Source: Betaproteobacteria bacterium (GTDB lineage: Bacteria; Pseudomonadota; Gammaproteobacteria; Burkholderiales; Burkholderiaceae_C). Taken from it: a DNA stretch of 64,000 nucleotides. Where the stretch lies: NCBI GenBank assembly GCA_947453725.1, contig CANGHH010000013.1, forward strand, positions 58,293 through 122,292. The letters are read 5' to 3'. This document shows, in pieces, positions 37,514-48,090 of the stretch. The stretch's first letter is position 1. Each line of letters begins with the position of its first letter. The translations under genes and the position numbers were made by a program. The notes beneath the pieces are model-generated. The model made no database searches. It was not told the DNA's origin and saw only the letters and a program-made list of their open reading frames with translations.

Positions 37514-38770
37514 ATGCCGCACGCCATGCACATAGCCGGTGACGAAAAGAGCCTGACGGTGCAGCAGCGCGAGCTGATCGCGCTGGCCGCGCAACTCGGC
37601 CGCGAGAAGTTCGCGCCGCGCGCCGCGCAGCACGACCGTGAAGCCACGTTTCCCTTCGACAATTACGGCGACTTGCGCGCCGCTGGCCTGCTCGGCATCT
37701 GCGTGCCGCGCGAACACGGCGGCCTGGGCGCCGACTTCGCGACCTACGTGATGGTGGCCGCCGAGATCGGCCGCCATTGCGGCGCCACGGCGCTGAGCTT
37801 CAACATGCACGTCAGCAGCTGCCTGTGGGCCGGCTTGATCGCCGACGCGCTGGACATGACGCCGGCGCAGCGTGCCGAGCACGAAGCCCACCGCGCCATC
37901 CACTTCGAGCGCATCGCCGTCCAGGGCCAGGTCTATTCGCAGCCCTTTTCCGAAGGCGGGGCGGCGGCGGCCGGCAAGGCGCCCTGGGGCACGCTGGCCA
38001 GGCCGGTGGAAGGCGGCTACCTCGTCAGCGGCAAGAAGATCTTCGCCTCGCTGGCTGGCGCGGCCGACTACTACGGCGTGCTGTGCACGCTGGACAAAGC
38101 CGGCCATGGTGGCGGAACGCCGCGCGATGCCCTCTACCTCGTGGTGCCGGCCGGCGCACCGGGCGTCAGCGTGGTCGGCGACTGGGATCCGCTGGGCATG
38201 CGCGGCACGGTCAGCCGCACGCTGCTGCTGAAGAATGTCTTCGTGCCGCACAGCGCGCGGCTGATGCCCGAAGGCCTGTATGCGCAGGCCGCGACGCGCT
38301 ACCCGCACATGTTCGCCACGCTGTCGCCGACTTACATGGGCATCGCCCAGGCGGCCTACGACTTCACGGTGGCCTACCTGCGCGCCGAAGTCCCCGGCAT
38401 GCCGCCCGTCAAGCGCCGCATGTACCCGACCAAGCAGATGGCGGTCGCCGAGATGCGCGTGCAGCTCGAGCAGACCCGCGCGCTGTTCCTGCAGAACGCC
38501 CGCGATGCCCAGGTCGATCCCGACAAGGACAGCCGCATGCGGCTGTTCGCGGCGCACTACACCATCATGGAGAACGCCAACGCGCTGGCGGCCAAGGCCA
38601 TCCGCACCTGTGGCGGGCAGAGCATGCTGAAGAGCCTGCCGCTCGAGCGCCTGTACCGCGACAGCCGCTGCGGCAGCCTGATGCTGCCCTGGACCGCCGA
38701 GTTGTGCATCGACCGCCTGGGCCGGGACTGCCTGTACGAATCGGGCGAGCGCGATGAAGACATCGAATAG
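37514..38770 (+). CDS. Acyl-CoA dehydrogenase-fold flavoprotein (dehydrogenase or monooxygenase component)
   Basis: 418 aa. The three-domain fold is clear: LGICVPREHGGLGADFATYV, GGYLVSGKKIFASLAGAADYYGVLC, DWDPLGMRGTVSRTLLLKNVFVP, C-terminal KAIRTCGGQSMLKSLPLERLYRDSRCGSLMLPWTAELCIDRLG. The usual TEPxxGSD segment is replaced by QPFSEGG, and the usual GGTNEI region reads PWTAELC, with a Glu that could still be the base. The pattern recalls acyl-CoA dehydrogenase-like monooxygenases (DszC type) as much as true dehydrogenases. Ten bases after the hydrolase and in a cluster with a flavin reductase. Confidence 0.8.
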   Translation: MPHAMHIAGDEKSLTVQQRELIALAAQLGREKFAPRAAQHDREATFPFDNYGDLRAAGLLGICVPREHGGLGADFATYVMVAAEIGRHCGATALSFNMHVSSCLWAGLIADALDMTPAQRAEHEAHRAIHFERIAVQGQVYSQPFSEGGAAAAGKAPWGTLARPVEGGYLVSGKKIFASLAGAADYYGVLCTLDKAGHGGGTPRDALYLVVPAGAPGVSVVGDWDPLGMRGTVSRTLLLKNVFVPHSARLMPEGLYAQAATRYPHMFATLSPTYMGIAQAAYDFTVAYLRAEVPGMPPVKRRMYPTKQMAVAEMRVQLEQTRALFLQNARDAQVDPDKDSRMRLFAAHYTIMENANALAAKAIRTCGGQSMLKSLPLERLYRDSRCGSLMLPWTAELCIDRLGRDCLYESGERDEDIE

Positions 38771-38790
38771 CGGCCACGCGGCGCCCCGGC

Positions 38791-40116
38791 ATGTTTGATC
38801 GCCTGGTGCCGCCGGCGCTGGCCGATGGCGCCACGCAGCACCTGCTGGCCGACGGGGTGCAGCGCGGCTGCATCGTCGCCTGGCTGGGCCACAACAGCTG
38901 GGACCTGCTGGCCACGCTGGTGGCCTGCGAGCGCATCGGTGCGGTGCTGCTGCCGCTGAACACCCGGCTGGTCGCGACCGAACTGGCGGCCATCGTCAGC
39001 CACGCCGGTGCCAGCCACCTGCTGGGCACGCCCGAGATGGCCGACCAGGCCGGCGCGGTATTCGCCGCCGCCACCTGGGCGGCCGGCCCGGCGCCCGGCG
39101 TGCAGCATGGCGACCTGTTGCTGGTCTACACCTCGGGCACCACCGGCCAGCCCAAGGGCGCGATGCACACCCGCGCCGGCCTGCAGGCCAATGCCGTCGC
39201 CGCCATCGCCGCGCAGGGTCTGGACGCGCGCAGCCGGGTGCTGGCGGTACTGCCGCTGTTCCACGTCGGCGGGCTGTGCATCCAGACGCTGCCGGCGCTC
39301 GCCGCCGGCGGCAAAGTCAACCTGCAGCCGCGCTTCGAGCCCGGCGCCTGGTTCGACGCCGTCGAAAGCTGGCGGCCGACCACCACGCTGTTGGTGCCGG
39401 CGGTGATGCAGGCGCTGGTCGAACACCCGCGCTGGGCCGGCGCCGACCTGTCTTCGCTGCAGTTCGTCGCCAGCGGCTCGCAGATCGTGCCGCGCCCGCT
39501 GATCGAAGCCTTCCACGCCCGCGGCGTGCCGGTGGCGCAGGTCTACGGCGCGACCGAAACCGGGCCGGTGTCGGTGGTGCTGCGCCCCGATGAAGCGCTG
39601 GCCCACGCCGGCATGGCCGGCCGCCCGGCGATGGGCGTGCAGTTGCGCCTGGCGGCCGACGGCGAGATCTGGCTGAAGGCGCCCAACCTGATGCGCGGCT
39701 ACCACCGCAGCACCGAGACCGGCTTCGATGCACAAGGTTGGTTCCACACCGGCGACCTGGCCGTGCAGCACGACCGCGGGATGCTCGAAGTGGTCGGCCG
39801 CAGCAAGGAGCTGATCATCTCGGGCGGCGAAAACGTCCACCCGGCCGAGATCGAGAACCTGATCGCGCAGCACCCGGCGGTGCTGGAATGCGCGGTCGCC
39901 GGCGTGCCCGACGCGCGCTGGGGCGAAGTCCCGGTGCTGGCCGTCGTGCTGCGCCCGGGTCAGGCGGTGGACGGCGCCAGTTTGCTGGCCGGGCTGGAAG
40001 GCCGCCTGGCGCACTTCAAGTGTCCCAAGCGTGTGGTCCAACTGCCGGCGCTGCCCAAGACCGCGCTGGGCAAGGTGCAGCGCGCGGCGCTGGCCCTGTT
40101 GCTGACCAGCGCCTAG
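38791..40116 (+). CDS. AMP-binding acid--CoA ligase, short
   Basis: 441 aa, shorter at the N-terminus than the usual 500 or more. It has LLLVYTSGTTGQPKGAMHTRAG (P-loop), QVYGATETGPVSVVL, GWFHTGDLAVQHDRGMLEVVGRSKELIISGGENVHPAEIENLI and the catalytic Lys in LPKTALGKVQRAAL. Activates an organic acid to its CoA ester. Starts 20 bases after the acyl-CoA dehydrogenase-fold gene and closes the five-gene cassette before clpB. The ligand may be the acid made by the dioxygenase and hydrolase; inference only. Confidence 0.87.
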   Translation: MFDRLVPPALADGATQHLLADGVQRGCIVAWLGHNSWDLLATLVACERIGAVLLPLNTRLVATELAAIVSHAGASHLLGTPEMADQAGAVFAAATWAAGPAPGVQHGDLLLVYTSGTTGQPKGAMHTRAGLQANAVAAIAAQGLDARSRVLAVLPLFHVGGLCIQTLPALAAGGKVNLQPRFEPGAWFDAVESWRPTTTLLVPAVMQALVEHPRWAGADLSSLQFVASGSQIVPRPLIEAFHARGVPVAQVYGATETGPVSVVLRPDEALAHAGMAGRPAMGVQLRLAADGEIWLKAPNLMRGYHRSTETGFDAQGWFHTGDLAVQHDRGMLEVVGRSKELIISGGENVHPAEIENLIAQHPAVLECAVAGVPDARWGEVPVLAVVLRPGQAVDGASLLAGLEGRLAHFKCPKRVVQLPALPKTALGKVQRAALALLLTSA

Positions 40117-40171
40117 CGACCAAGGGCGGTGCACGCCGGCGTTCTAGGGAGGCGCTCCGGCCCGGTGAGCG

Positions 40172-40199
40172 CTTGAATTCGCGGCGCGCCGCCTCATGT
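40172..40199 (+). promoter_or_regulatory. Sigma-32 heat-shock promoter of clpB
   Basis: CTTGAA (40172-40177), a 14-base spacer and CCTCATGT (40192-40199) match the RpoH consensus CTTGAA / CCCCATnT with one mismatch in the -10 region. It lies 26 bases upstream of the clpB ATG, ahead of a strong ribosome site AGGAGGA (40211-40217). Heat-shock control of clpB is established in proteobacteria. Confidence 0.85.
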
Positions 40200-40224
40200 C
40201 CCTACCCAACAGGAGGACATAGCC

Positions 40225-42816
<2,592 letters not shown>

Positions 42817-42860
42817 CGAGCTCGGCGGCGGGCCGGCGGCGCTGGCCGCCGCCGGCTGTT

Positions 42861-44102
42861 TCATCGCGGCGGTGCGATGCGATCCAACTGCAGCTTGGCC
42901 AGCGTCAGGTTGGCGGTGGCTGACAGCACCAGGTGCACCGCGATGCCGGGGTGGCCGGGTATCGGTCGCACCAGCAGGTGGTGGCCGCCCACCGTGACCG
43001 AGCCTTCCGAGGGCGTACCGCTCAGACCGACGGCTTGCGCGGCCGCGTTCATGGCCTGTAGCAGCCCGGCACCTTGCTCGGCCAGCCGCGTCGCCAGTGC
43101 CGCCGGACCGCTGTGCGCCAGCGGGTTCAGGGCTCGGGTGTCGAAGGCGCAGCAGGCCAGGACACCCTTCAGCAGGCCGCAGTGGTCGACGTAAGTCTGC
43201 CAGGGGTCTTTCCCCCCGACCGGCGCCGCCGCAAGAGCTGGCGGTCTCTCGGGCAGCGGGCGGAGGTCCATCAGTTCGGTCGGCGCTTCGTTGCGCGGCA
43301 CGGGCATGGGCGCCGGCTGTGCTGCGACGGCCCCGAGGTCGGTGGCGATTGCCTGGCCGCTGGCCGCGCTGCCGTGCAGGCGGTTCCAAGCCCCGGCGAT
43401 GTAGGACCAGGCTTGGCGCGGCTTGCCGGCGTTCGGCGTCACGTGCACGGCCATGCCGCTGTGGCCGGCCAACTGGGTGGCGTGGCTGGCCAGCGGCAGG
43501 CCCGAACCCAGCGGCACCATCAGCAATTCGCGGTTCGGCCAGGGCCCGGTGATGACCGCGCCATGGATCGGTTGCAGCAGGTTGGCCAGCGCGTTGGCTG
43601 ACAAACCGCCCATCAGCAGCACGCCGAGCTGGCTGTTGGCCAGCAGCACCTTGGCCACCGGCTGCCGCAGCGGCCCGTCGCTGCCCAGGTCGGTGGCATA
43701 GACGCGCAGCGGCGTGCCATCGCTCCTGTGCACTTCGACGAAGCGCAGCACGGCCATCGCCAAGCCCTGGCCTTGCCGGCGCACCGACAGCTTCTGCACC
43801 CGCCGGCCTGCCGCGCTGGCCAGGCTGGCCAGCAGCCGCAGCGCCGCGCTGGTGCCGATGTCGTGAATGGCGATGAACTGCGGCCTGTGCTGGGCAAATT
43901 CCATTTGCAGGGCGCTGGCGGCGTCGGTGCTGGCGAAGAGTTCCACTTCGTCCTCGGCGATGCGCCGGCCCACGTCATACCGGTCGTGGCCGAGATAGGT
44001 GTCGCGGTCGCTGACGATCTGCGTGCTGGGTGCCAGCAACTCGTCGTGACCCTGATCGAGCGCAGGGGCATGCCAGAAGCGATCGTCACGCGGTGCAGAC
44101 AT
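42861..44102 (-). CDS. Uncharacterised protein, possible C-terminal roadblock/LC7-like domain
   Basis: 413 aa from the ATG at 44102; the frame stays open 126 bases upstream without coding character. No signal peptide or membrane segment. The first 220 residues show mixed alpha/beta pattern (QFIAIHDIGTSAALRLLASL; VLLANSQLGVLLMGGLS). A Pro/Ala linker follows, and the last 110 residues (YVDHCGLLKGVLACCAFDT...GHHLLVRPIPGHPGIAVHLVLSATANLTLAKLQLDRI) resemble the profilin-like roadblock fold. The gene is convergent with clpB and divergent from nadB. I do not recognise a function. Confidence 0.65.
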   Translation of the reverse strand: MSAPRDDRFWHAPALDQGHDELLAPSTQIVSDRDTYLGHDRYDVGRRIAEDEVELFASTDAASALQMEFAQHRPQFIAIHDIGTSAALRLLASLASAAGRRVQKLSVRRQGQGLAMAVLRFVEVHRSDGTPLRVYATDLGSDGPLRQPVAKVLLANSQLGVLLMGGLSANALANLLQPIHGAVITGPWPNRELLMVPLGSGLPLASHATQLAGHSGMAVHVTPNAGKPRQAWSYIAGAWNRLHGSAASGQAIATDLGAVAAQPAPMPVPRNEAPTELMDLRPLPERPPALAAAPVGGKDPWQTYVDHCGLLKGVLACCAFDTRALNPLAHSGPAALATRLAEQGAGLLQAMNAAAQAVGLSGTPSEGSVTVGGHHLLVRPIPGHPGIAVHLVLSATANLTLAKLQLDRIAPPR

Positions 44103-44191
44103 CGCGCGATGATAGGGCGCTGCTTCGGCCGTACCGGCCGCCGCGGTCCCTAGAATCCACCGCCCGACGCGCGCCTGCCCCACCCGAATCG

Positions 44192-45853
44192 ATGAAGCCC
44201 CCCACCATGTCCCAGTCCCTGCCTGCATCCACCCCGCGCCATGCCACCGCGCCGGTCGTTGTCATCGGCGCCGGCCTGGGTGGTCTGGCGGTGGCGCTGC
44301 AGCTGGCCCAGACGGTGCCGGTGATTGTGCTGGCCAAGCGTGAACTCAGCGAGAGTGCGACCGCCTGGGCGCAGGGCGGCATCGTCGGCGTGCTGGGCTC
44401 CGACGACAGCGTCGCGTCGCACATGCACGACACGCAGGAAGCCGGCGGCGGCATCGTCGACGAACACACCGCGCGCTTCATCGCCGAGAACAGCCACCGC
44501 GCCATCGAATGGCTGGTCGACGCCGGCGTGCCCTTCTCGCCCGACGCCGCAGGTCCACTGGGCCTGCACCTGACGCGCGAAGCGGGCCACGCGGTGCGGC
44601 GCATCGCCCACGCCGCCGACGCCACCGGCAAGGCCATCCACGACACCCTGCTGGCGCGCGCTGCCGAGCACCCGAACATCGATTTGCGCCAGCGCTGGAT
44701 GGCGGTGGACCTGGTCACCTCCCGCCACCTGAACCGTGACGAAGCGCCGCGCTGCTATGGCGTCTACGCGCTGGACATGGACGGCGGCCGGGTCGAGACG
44801 CTGGCCGCCAGCGCCGTGGTGCTGGCCACCGGTGGCGTCGGCAAGGTCTACCGCTACACCAGCAACCCCGACACGGCCACCGGCGACGGCATCGCGATGG
44901 CCTGGCGCGCCGGCTGTCGGGTCGGCAACATGGAGTTCATCCAGTTCCACCCGACCTGCCTGTACCACCCGCAGGAGCGCAGCCTGCTGATCACCGAGGC
45001 GATGCGCGGCGAAGGCGCCTACCTGACCTTGCCCAGCCTGGGCCCTGGCGACCCGGGCGGGACCCGCTTCATGGCCGCCCACGACAGTCGGCTGGAACTG
45101 GCACCGCGCGACATCGTGGCCCGCGCCATCGACTTCGAGATGAAGAAGCACGGCCTCGACCACGTCTGGCTGGACGGCCGCCACCTCGGCGAGGACTTCC
45201 TGAAGTCGCACTTCCCGACCATCCACGCGCGCTGCCTCGCCTTGGGCATCGACATCGCTCGCCAGCCGATACCGGTGGTGCCGGCGGCCCACTACACCTG
45301 TGGCGGCGTGGTCACCGACCTCGACGGCCGCACCGACATGCCGGGCCTCTTCGCGGTCGGCGAAACCACCTACACCGGTCTGCACGGCGCCAACCGGCTG
45401 GCCAGCAATTCGCTGCTGGAATGCGTGGTGCTGGGCCGCACCTGCGCCGAGCGCATCCTCCAAGACGGGCCGGCTGAGCGGCAGACCCTGCCGGCCTGGG
45501 ACGAGAGCCAGGTGGAAGACGCCGACGAACAGGTCGTCATCGCCCACAACTGGGATGAGCTGCGGCTGCTGATGTGGAATTACGTGGGCATCGTGCGCAC
45601 CACCAAGCGGCTGGAACGCGCGCTGCACCGCATCAAGCTGCTGCGCGACGAGACGCTGGACTACTACGCCAACTTCCGCGTCAGCCGCGACCTGCTGGAG
45701 TTGCGCAACCTGGTGGTCTGCGCCGAGTTGATCGTGCGCAGCGCGCTGCGCCGCCATGAGAGCCGCGGCCTGCACTACAGCCGCGATTTTCCGGAGGCGC
45801 TGCCGGTCAGTTTTCCGACCATCCTGACCCGCCGCGCCAAGAGCCGGCGGTAA
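44192..45853 (+). CDS. nadB: L-aspartate oxidase
   Basis: 553 aa from the ATG at 44192 (a second ATG at 44207 gives 548 aa; neither has a strong ribosome site). FAD-binding VVIGAGLGGLAVALQLA, SESATAWAQGGIVGVLGSDDSVASH, HAADATGKAIHDTL, EFIQFHPTCLY, AHYTCGGVVTDLDGRTDMPGLFAVGE and GLHGANRLASNSLLECVV are characteristic. Oxidises aspartate to iminoaspartate for quinolinate synthase (NadA), whose gene lies 2.2 kb downstream on the opposite strand. Confidence 0.95.
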   Translation: MKPPTMSQSLPASTPRHATAPVVVIGAGLGGLAVALQLAQTVPVIVLAKRELSESATAWAQGGIVGVLGSDDSVASHMHDTQEAGGGIVDEHTARFIAENSHRAIEWLVDAGVPFSPDAAGPLGLHLTREAGHAVRRIAHAADATGKAIHDTLLARAAEHPNIDLRQRWMAVDLVTSRHLNRDEAPRCYGVYALDMDGGRVETLAASAVVLATGGVGKVYRYTSNPDTATGDGIAMAWRAGCRVGNMEFIQFHPTCLYHPQERSLLITEAMRGEGAYLTLPSLGPGDPGGTRFMAAHDSRLELAPRDIVARAIDFEMKKHGLDHVWLDGRHLGEDFLKSHFPTIHARCLALGIDIARQPIPVVPAAHYTCGGVVTDLDGRTDMPGLFAVGETTYTGLHGANRLASNSLLECVVLGRTCAERILQDGPAERQTLPAWDESQVEDADEQVVIAHNWDELRLLMWNYVGIVRTTKRLERALHRIKLLRDETLDYYANFRVSRDLLELRNLVVCAELIVRSALRRHESRGLHYSRDFPEALPVSFPTILTRRAKSRR

Positions 45854-45856
45854 GCC

Positions 45857-47626
45857 TCAAATCAGCGTGCCGAAGCCGGTACCCGGCGCCATTTCGATGC
45901 GCGCCCGGCCCTGGTTCTTCGCGGCGTACAGCCCGCGGTCGGCGCGCGACAGCAGTTGTTCCAGCGTGTGTCCGTTGCGCGGGAAGACGGCGATGCCGGC
46001 CGAGAAGGAGCCGCGCGGCAAGCGCCGCTTGCCCATCGCGGTCTGTTGCGACTGGAAGGCTTCCAGCAGCCGGCTGATCACGGCCTCGGCGCCGACGGTG
46101 TCGATCTCGGGCATCACGGCCACGAACTCTTCACCGCCGTGGCGGCAGACCACGTCGTTGCGCCTCAGCGTCTGCGTCAACAAGGTCGAGAAGCGCTGCA
46201 GCACCAGATCGCCGGCGTGGTGGCCGTAGGTGTCGTTGAGCAGCTTGAAGTGGTCCAGGTCAATCAGCACCACGCAGACCGGGCTGCCCTGGCGGCGCGC
46301 CAGTTCCAGCAGGCCGGGGGCGATCTCGAACAGGTAACGGCGGTTGTGCAGGCCGGTCAGCGGGTCCCGCAGGGCCTGCTCCCGCAACTGGTTGTGCAGC
46401 ATCTCGGTTTCGGCGGCCTGGGCCTGCAGCGCGGCGTTCAGGTCGGCCAGCCGGCGGCGGTCGTCTTCCACCGTGCGTCGGGAATCCATCGCCAGATCGC
46501 GTTCTCGCTGGGCTTGCGCCAGTTCGTGCGCCACCTGCAGCGCGACGTAGCGCGCCCGCGCGCTGCGGCCAACCAGGTGTTCGTAGAGCGCGTGGGCCTG
46601 GCGCATGTAGCGCAGTGCGGCGACGCTGTCGCCCTCGATCTCGCAGGCGTCGGCCAGCACGCGGTGCAAGGCCATCAGGTCGTAGGGCAGATCGACCAAA
46701 TGCCGTTGCTGGCGCTGCTGCAGGGTGTCTTCGGCGAGCTGGCGCGCGCCGCCGGCGTCGCCGCGCGCCAGCAGGCAGCGCGCCTTCAGCCAGGCCCATT
46801 GCGTGATGCCGTCGCCGTCGGCCGTGGCCGTGGTGGGACCCCCTTCCAGGTGGCGCAGCGCTTCGGCAACTTCGCCGACCCCCAGGTGGCCCATCGCCAG
46901 CACCCCGGCGTGGCGCTTCAGCGTGTCGGGCAGCAGGTCTTCGGTGTGGGAGCTCAGGAATTCCACCATCGCGCGGGCCTGCTGGAACTCGCCCATCGCG
47001 TGGTAAATGATGACCAGATTGGTCGCCGCCGTGACGGTCACCTGGCGGGCGCCGGCTTCGCGGGCCATCGCCAGGGCCTGTTCGGTCAGGCGCCGCGCGT
47101 CGTCCAGGTTGTAGAGGTCCTGGTGGTGGCCGCCCAGGTTGCTCAGCGCGGTGAGTTGCGGACCGGGCCAGCCGGTGCGCGCGGCACTGTCCATCGCGGC
47201 GTAGAACTGGCGCAGCGCCTCGTCGTGCTGACCCAGCAGCTTGGCCGTGATGGCCCGCGAGTTGTGGCCGATGAAGCGGTGGATGGGCGCCAGCTGCAGG
47301 CCCGGGCGGGCGTCGATGGCCGCCTGCAGCTGGGACGAAGCGGCGGTATCGCCGGCCCGCCGCAGCACGATGGCCTGGATCTCGTCGCACAGCGCCAGAC
47401 CGCTCTCGTCAGCCCCGTCGGCGTAGCCGCGCCGGGCCCATTGCAGGGCCGCGCTGGCCTTGGAGGCTTGGCCGACGCGGACTTCGCCGAGTGCCACGTG
47501 GAGCCAGCCTTCGTGGGCTTGAGGCCCGCCGTCGGCGGCCACGCTGCGACCCAGTTCAGCGGCTTGTAGCGGGTCCAGGTAGCAGAGTTCCCAGGCTCGG
47601 GCGATCGAGGGGTTCAAACTAGCCAC
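45857..47626 (-). CDS. Diguanylate cyclase with N-terminal TPR-like repeats
   Basis: 589 aa, no signal peptide, so cytosolic. Residues about 10-350 are helical TPR-like repeats (e.g. LGQHDEALRQFYAAMDSAARTG, YNLDDARRLTEQALAMAREAG, MGEFQQARAMVEFL). A coiled coil (residues about 370-415) leads into a GGDEF domain (DPLTGLHNRRYLFE, LIDLDHFKLLNDTYGHHAGDLVL). The active-site GGEEF is at about 497-501, with an RxxD inhibitory site (RRND) five residues before it. It should make c-di-GMP with product inhibition. Its ATG overlaps the stop of the ComFB-family gene by 8 bases, so both are expressed together. Confidence 0.92.
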   Translation of the reverse strand: MASLNPSIARAWELCYLDPLQAAELGRSVAADGGPQAHEGWLHVALGEVRVGQASKASAALQWARRGYADGADESGLALCDEIQAIVLRRAGDTAASSQLQAAIDARPGLQLAPIHRFIGHNSRAITAKLLGQHDEALRQFYAAMDSAARTGWPGPQLTALSNLGGHHQDLYNLDDARRLTEQALAMAREAGARQVTVTAATNLVIIYHAMGEFQQARAMVEFLSSHTEDLLPDTLKRHAGVLAMGHLGVGEVAEALRHLEGGPTTATADGDGITQWAWLKARCLLARGDAGGARQLAEDTLQQRQQRHLVDLPYDLMALHRVLADACEIEGDSVAALRYMRQAHALYEHLVGRSARARYVALQVAHELAQAQRERDLAMDSRRTVEDDRRRLADLNAALQAQAAETEMLHNQLREQALRDPLTGLHNRRYLFEIAPGLLELARRQGSPVCVVLIDLDHFKLLNDTYGHHAGDLVLQRFSTLLTQTLRRNDVVCRHGGEEFVAVMPEIDTVGAEAVISRLLEAFQSQQTAMGKRRLPRGSFSAGIAVFPRNGHTLEQLLSRADRGLYAAKNQGRARIEMAPGTGFGTLI

Positions 47627-47927
47627 GCGCCCTCATGGCGGTGCGGGCCTGCACGAAACCGAAGGCGTAGTCCACCGCATCGAGCAGGTGGCGCTCGCTG
47701 TCCACGCGCTCGCGGTCGCTGAGGTAGAAAACGAAATCGACCTCGTGGCGGATGTAGCGCGGCGGCAGCCGGTTCAGCGCCACGCAGGCCACATCGGCCA
47801 GCAGTTCGGGGCTGTGCCCGATGCCGGGGTAGCGTTCGGCGTGTTCGCGCACGGCGGTGTAGACCGCGCGCTCGTTGTGGTTGCGTACCGACGAAAAGTC
47901 GACGGTCGCGGGTGTCAGGATCGTCAT
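47619..47927 (-). CDS. Late competence development ComFB family protein
   Basis: 102 aa. NHNERAVYTAVREHAERYPGIGHSPELLADVACVALNRLPPRYIRHEVDFVFYLSDRER has the ComFB pattern: a helix, then (D)V.C.ALN.LPPRYI(R/V)...VD. The family takes its name from a gene in the Bacillus comF operon, and members have been reported to bind cyclic dinucleotides. Overlap with a diguanylate cyclase gene makes a c-di-GMP receptor/adapter role attractive. The ATG at 47927 is followed by the conserved part from residue 15. Confidence 0.85.
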   Translation of the reverse strand: MTILTPATVDFSSVRNHNERAVYTAVREHAERYPGIGHSPELLADVACVALNRLPPRYIRHEVDFVFYLSDRERVDSERHLLDAVDYAFGFVQARTAMRARG

Positions 47928-48090
47928 GCGGGTGCTCCTCGGCGGCTGCAGCCGCGTGCCGGGTCGGTATCGACGCCAAGCCTGCAGGCCAGCACCGCTG
48001 ATGGTCGCAGATTGACCCCTTCCAGCGGCGGGACTAACGCACGGCCGAGCGCTTCTTGCGGAGGGTCGGTCGCCGTCCCGCCCCCCGCCC

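Noticed and set aside
42832..42856. GC-rich self-complementary stretch after clpB as terminator
   Set aside because: Stem pairing is imperfect and there is no U-run; not listed as a feature.
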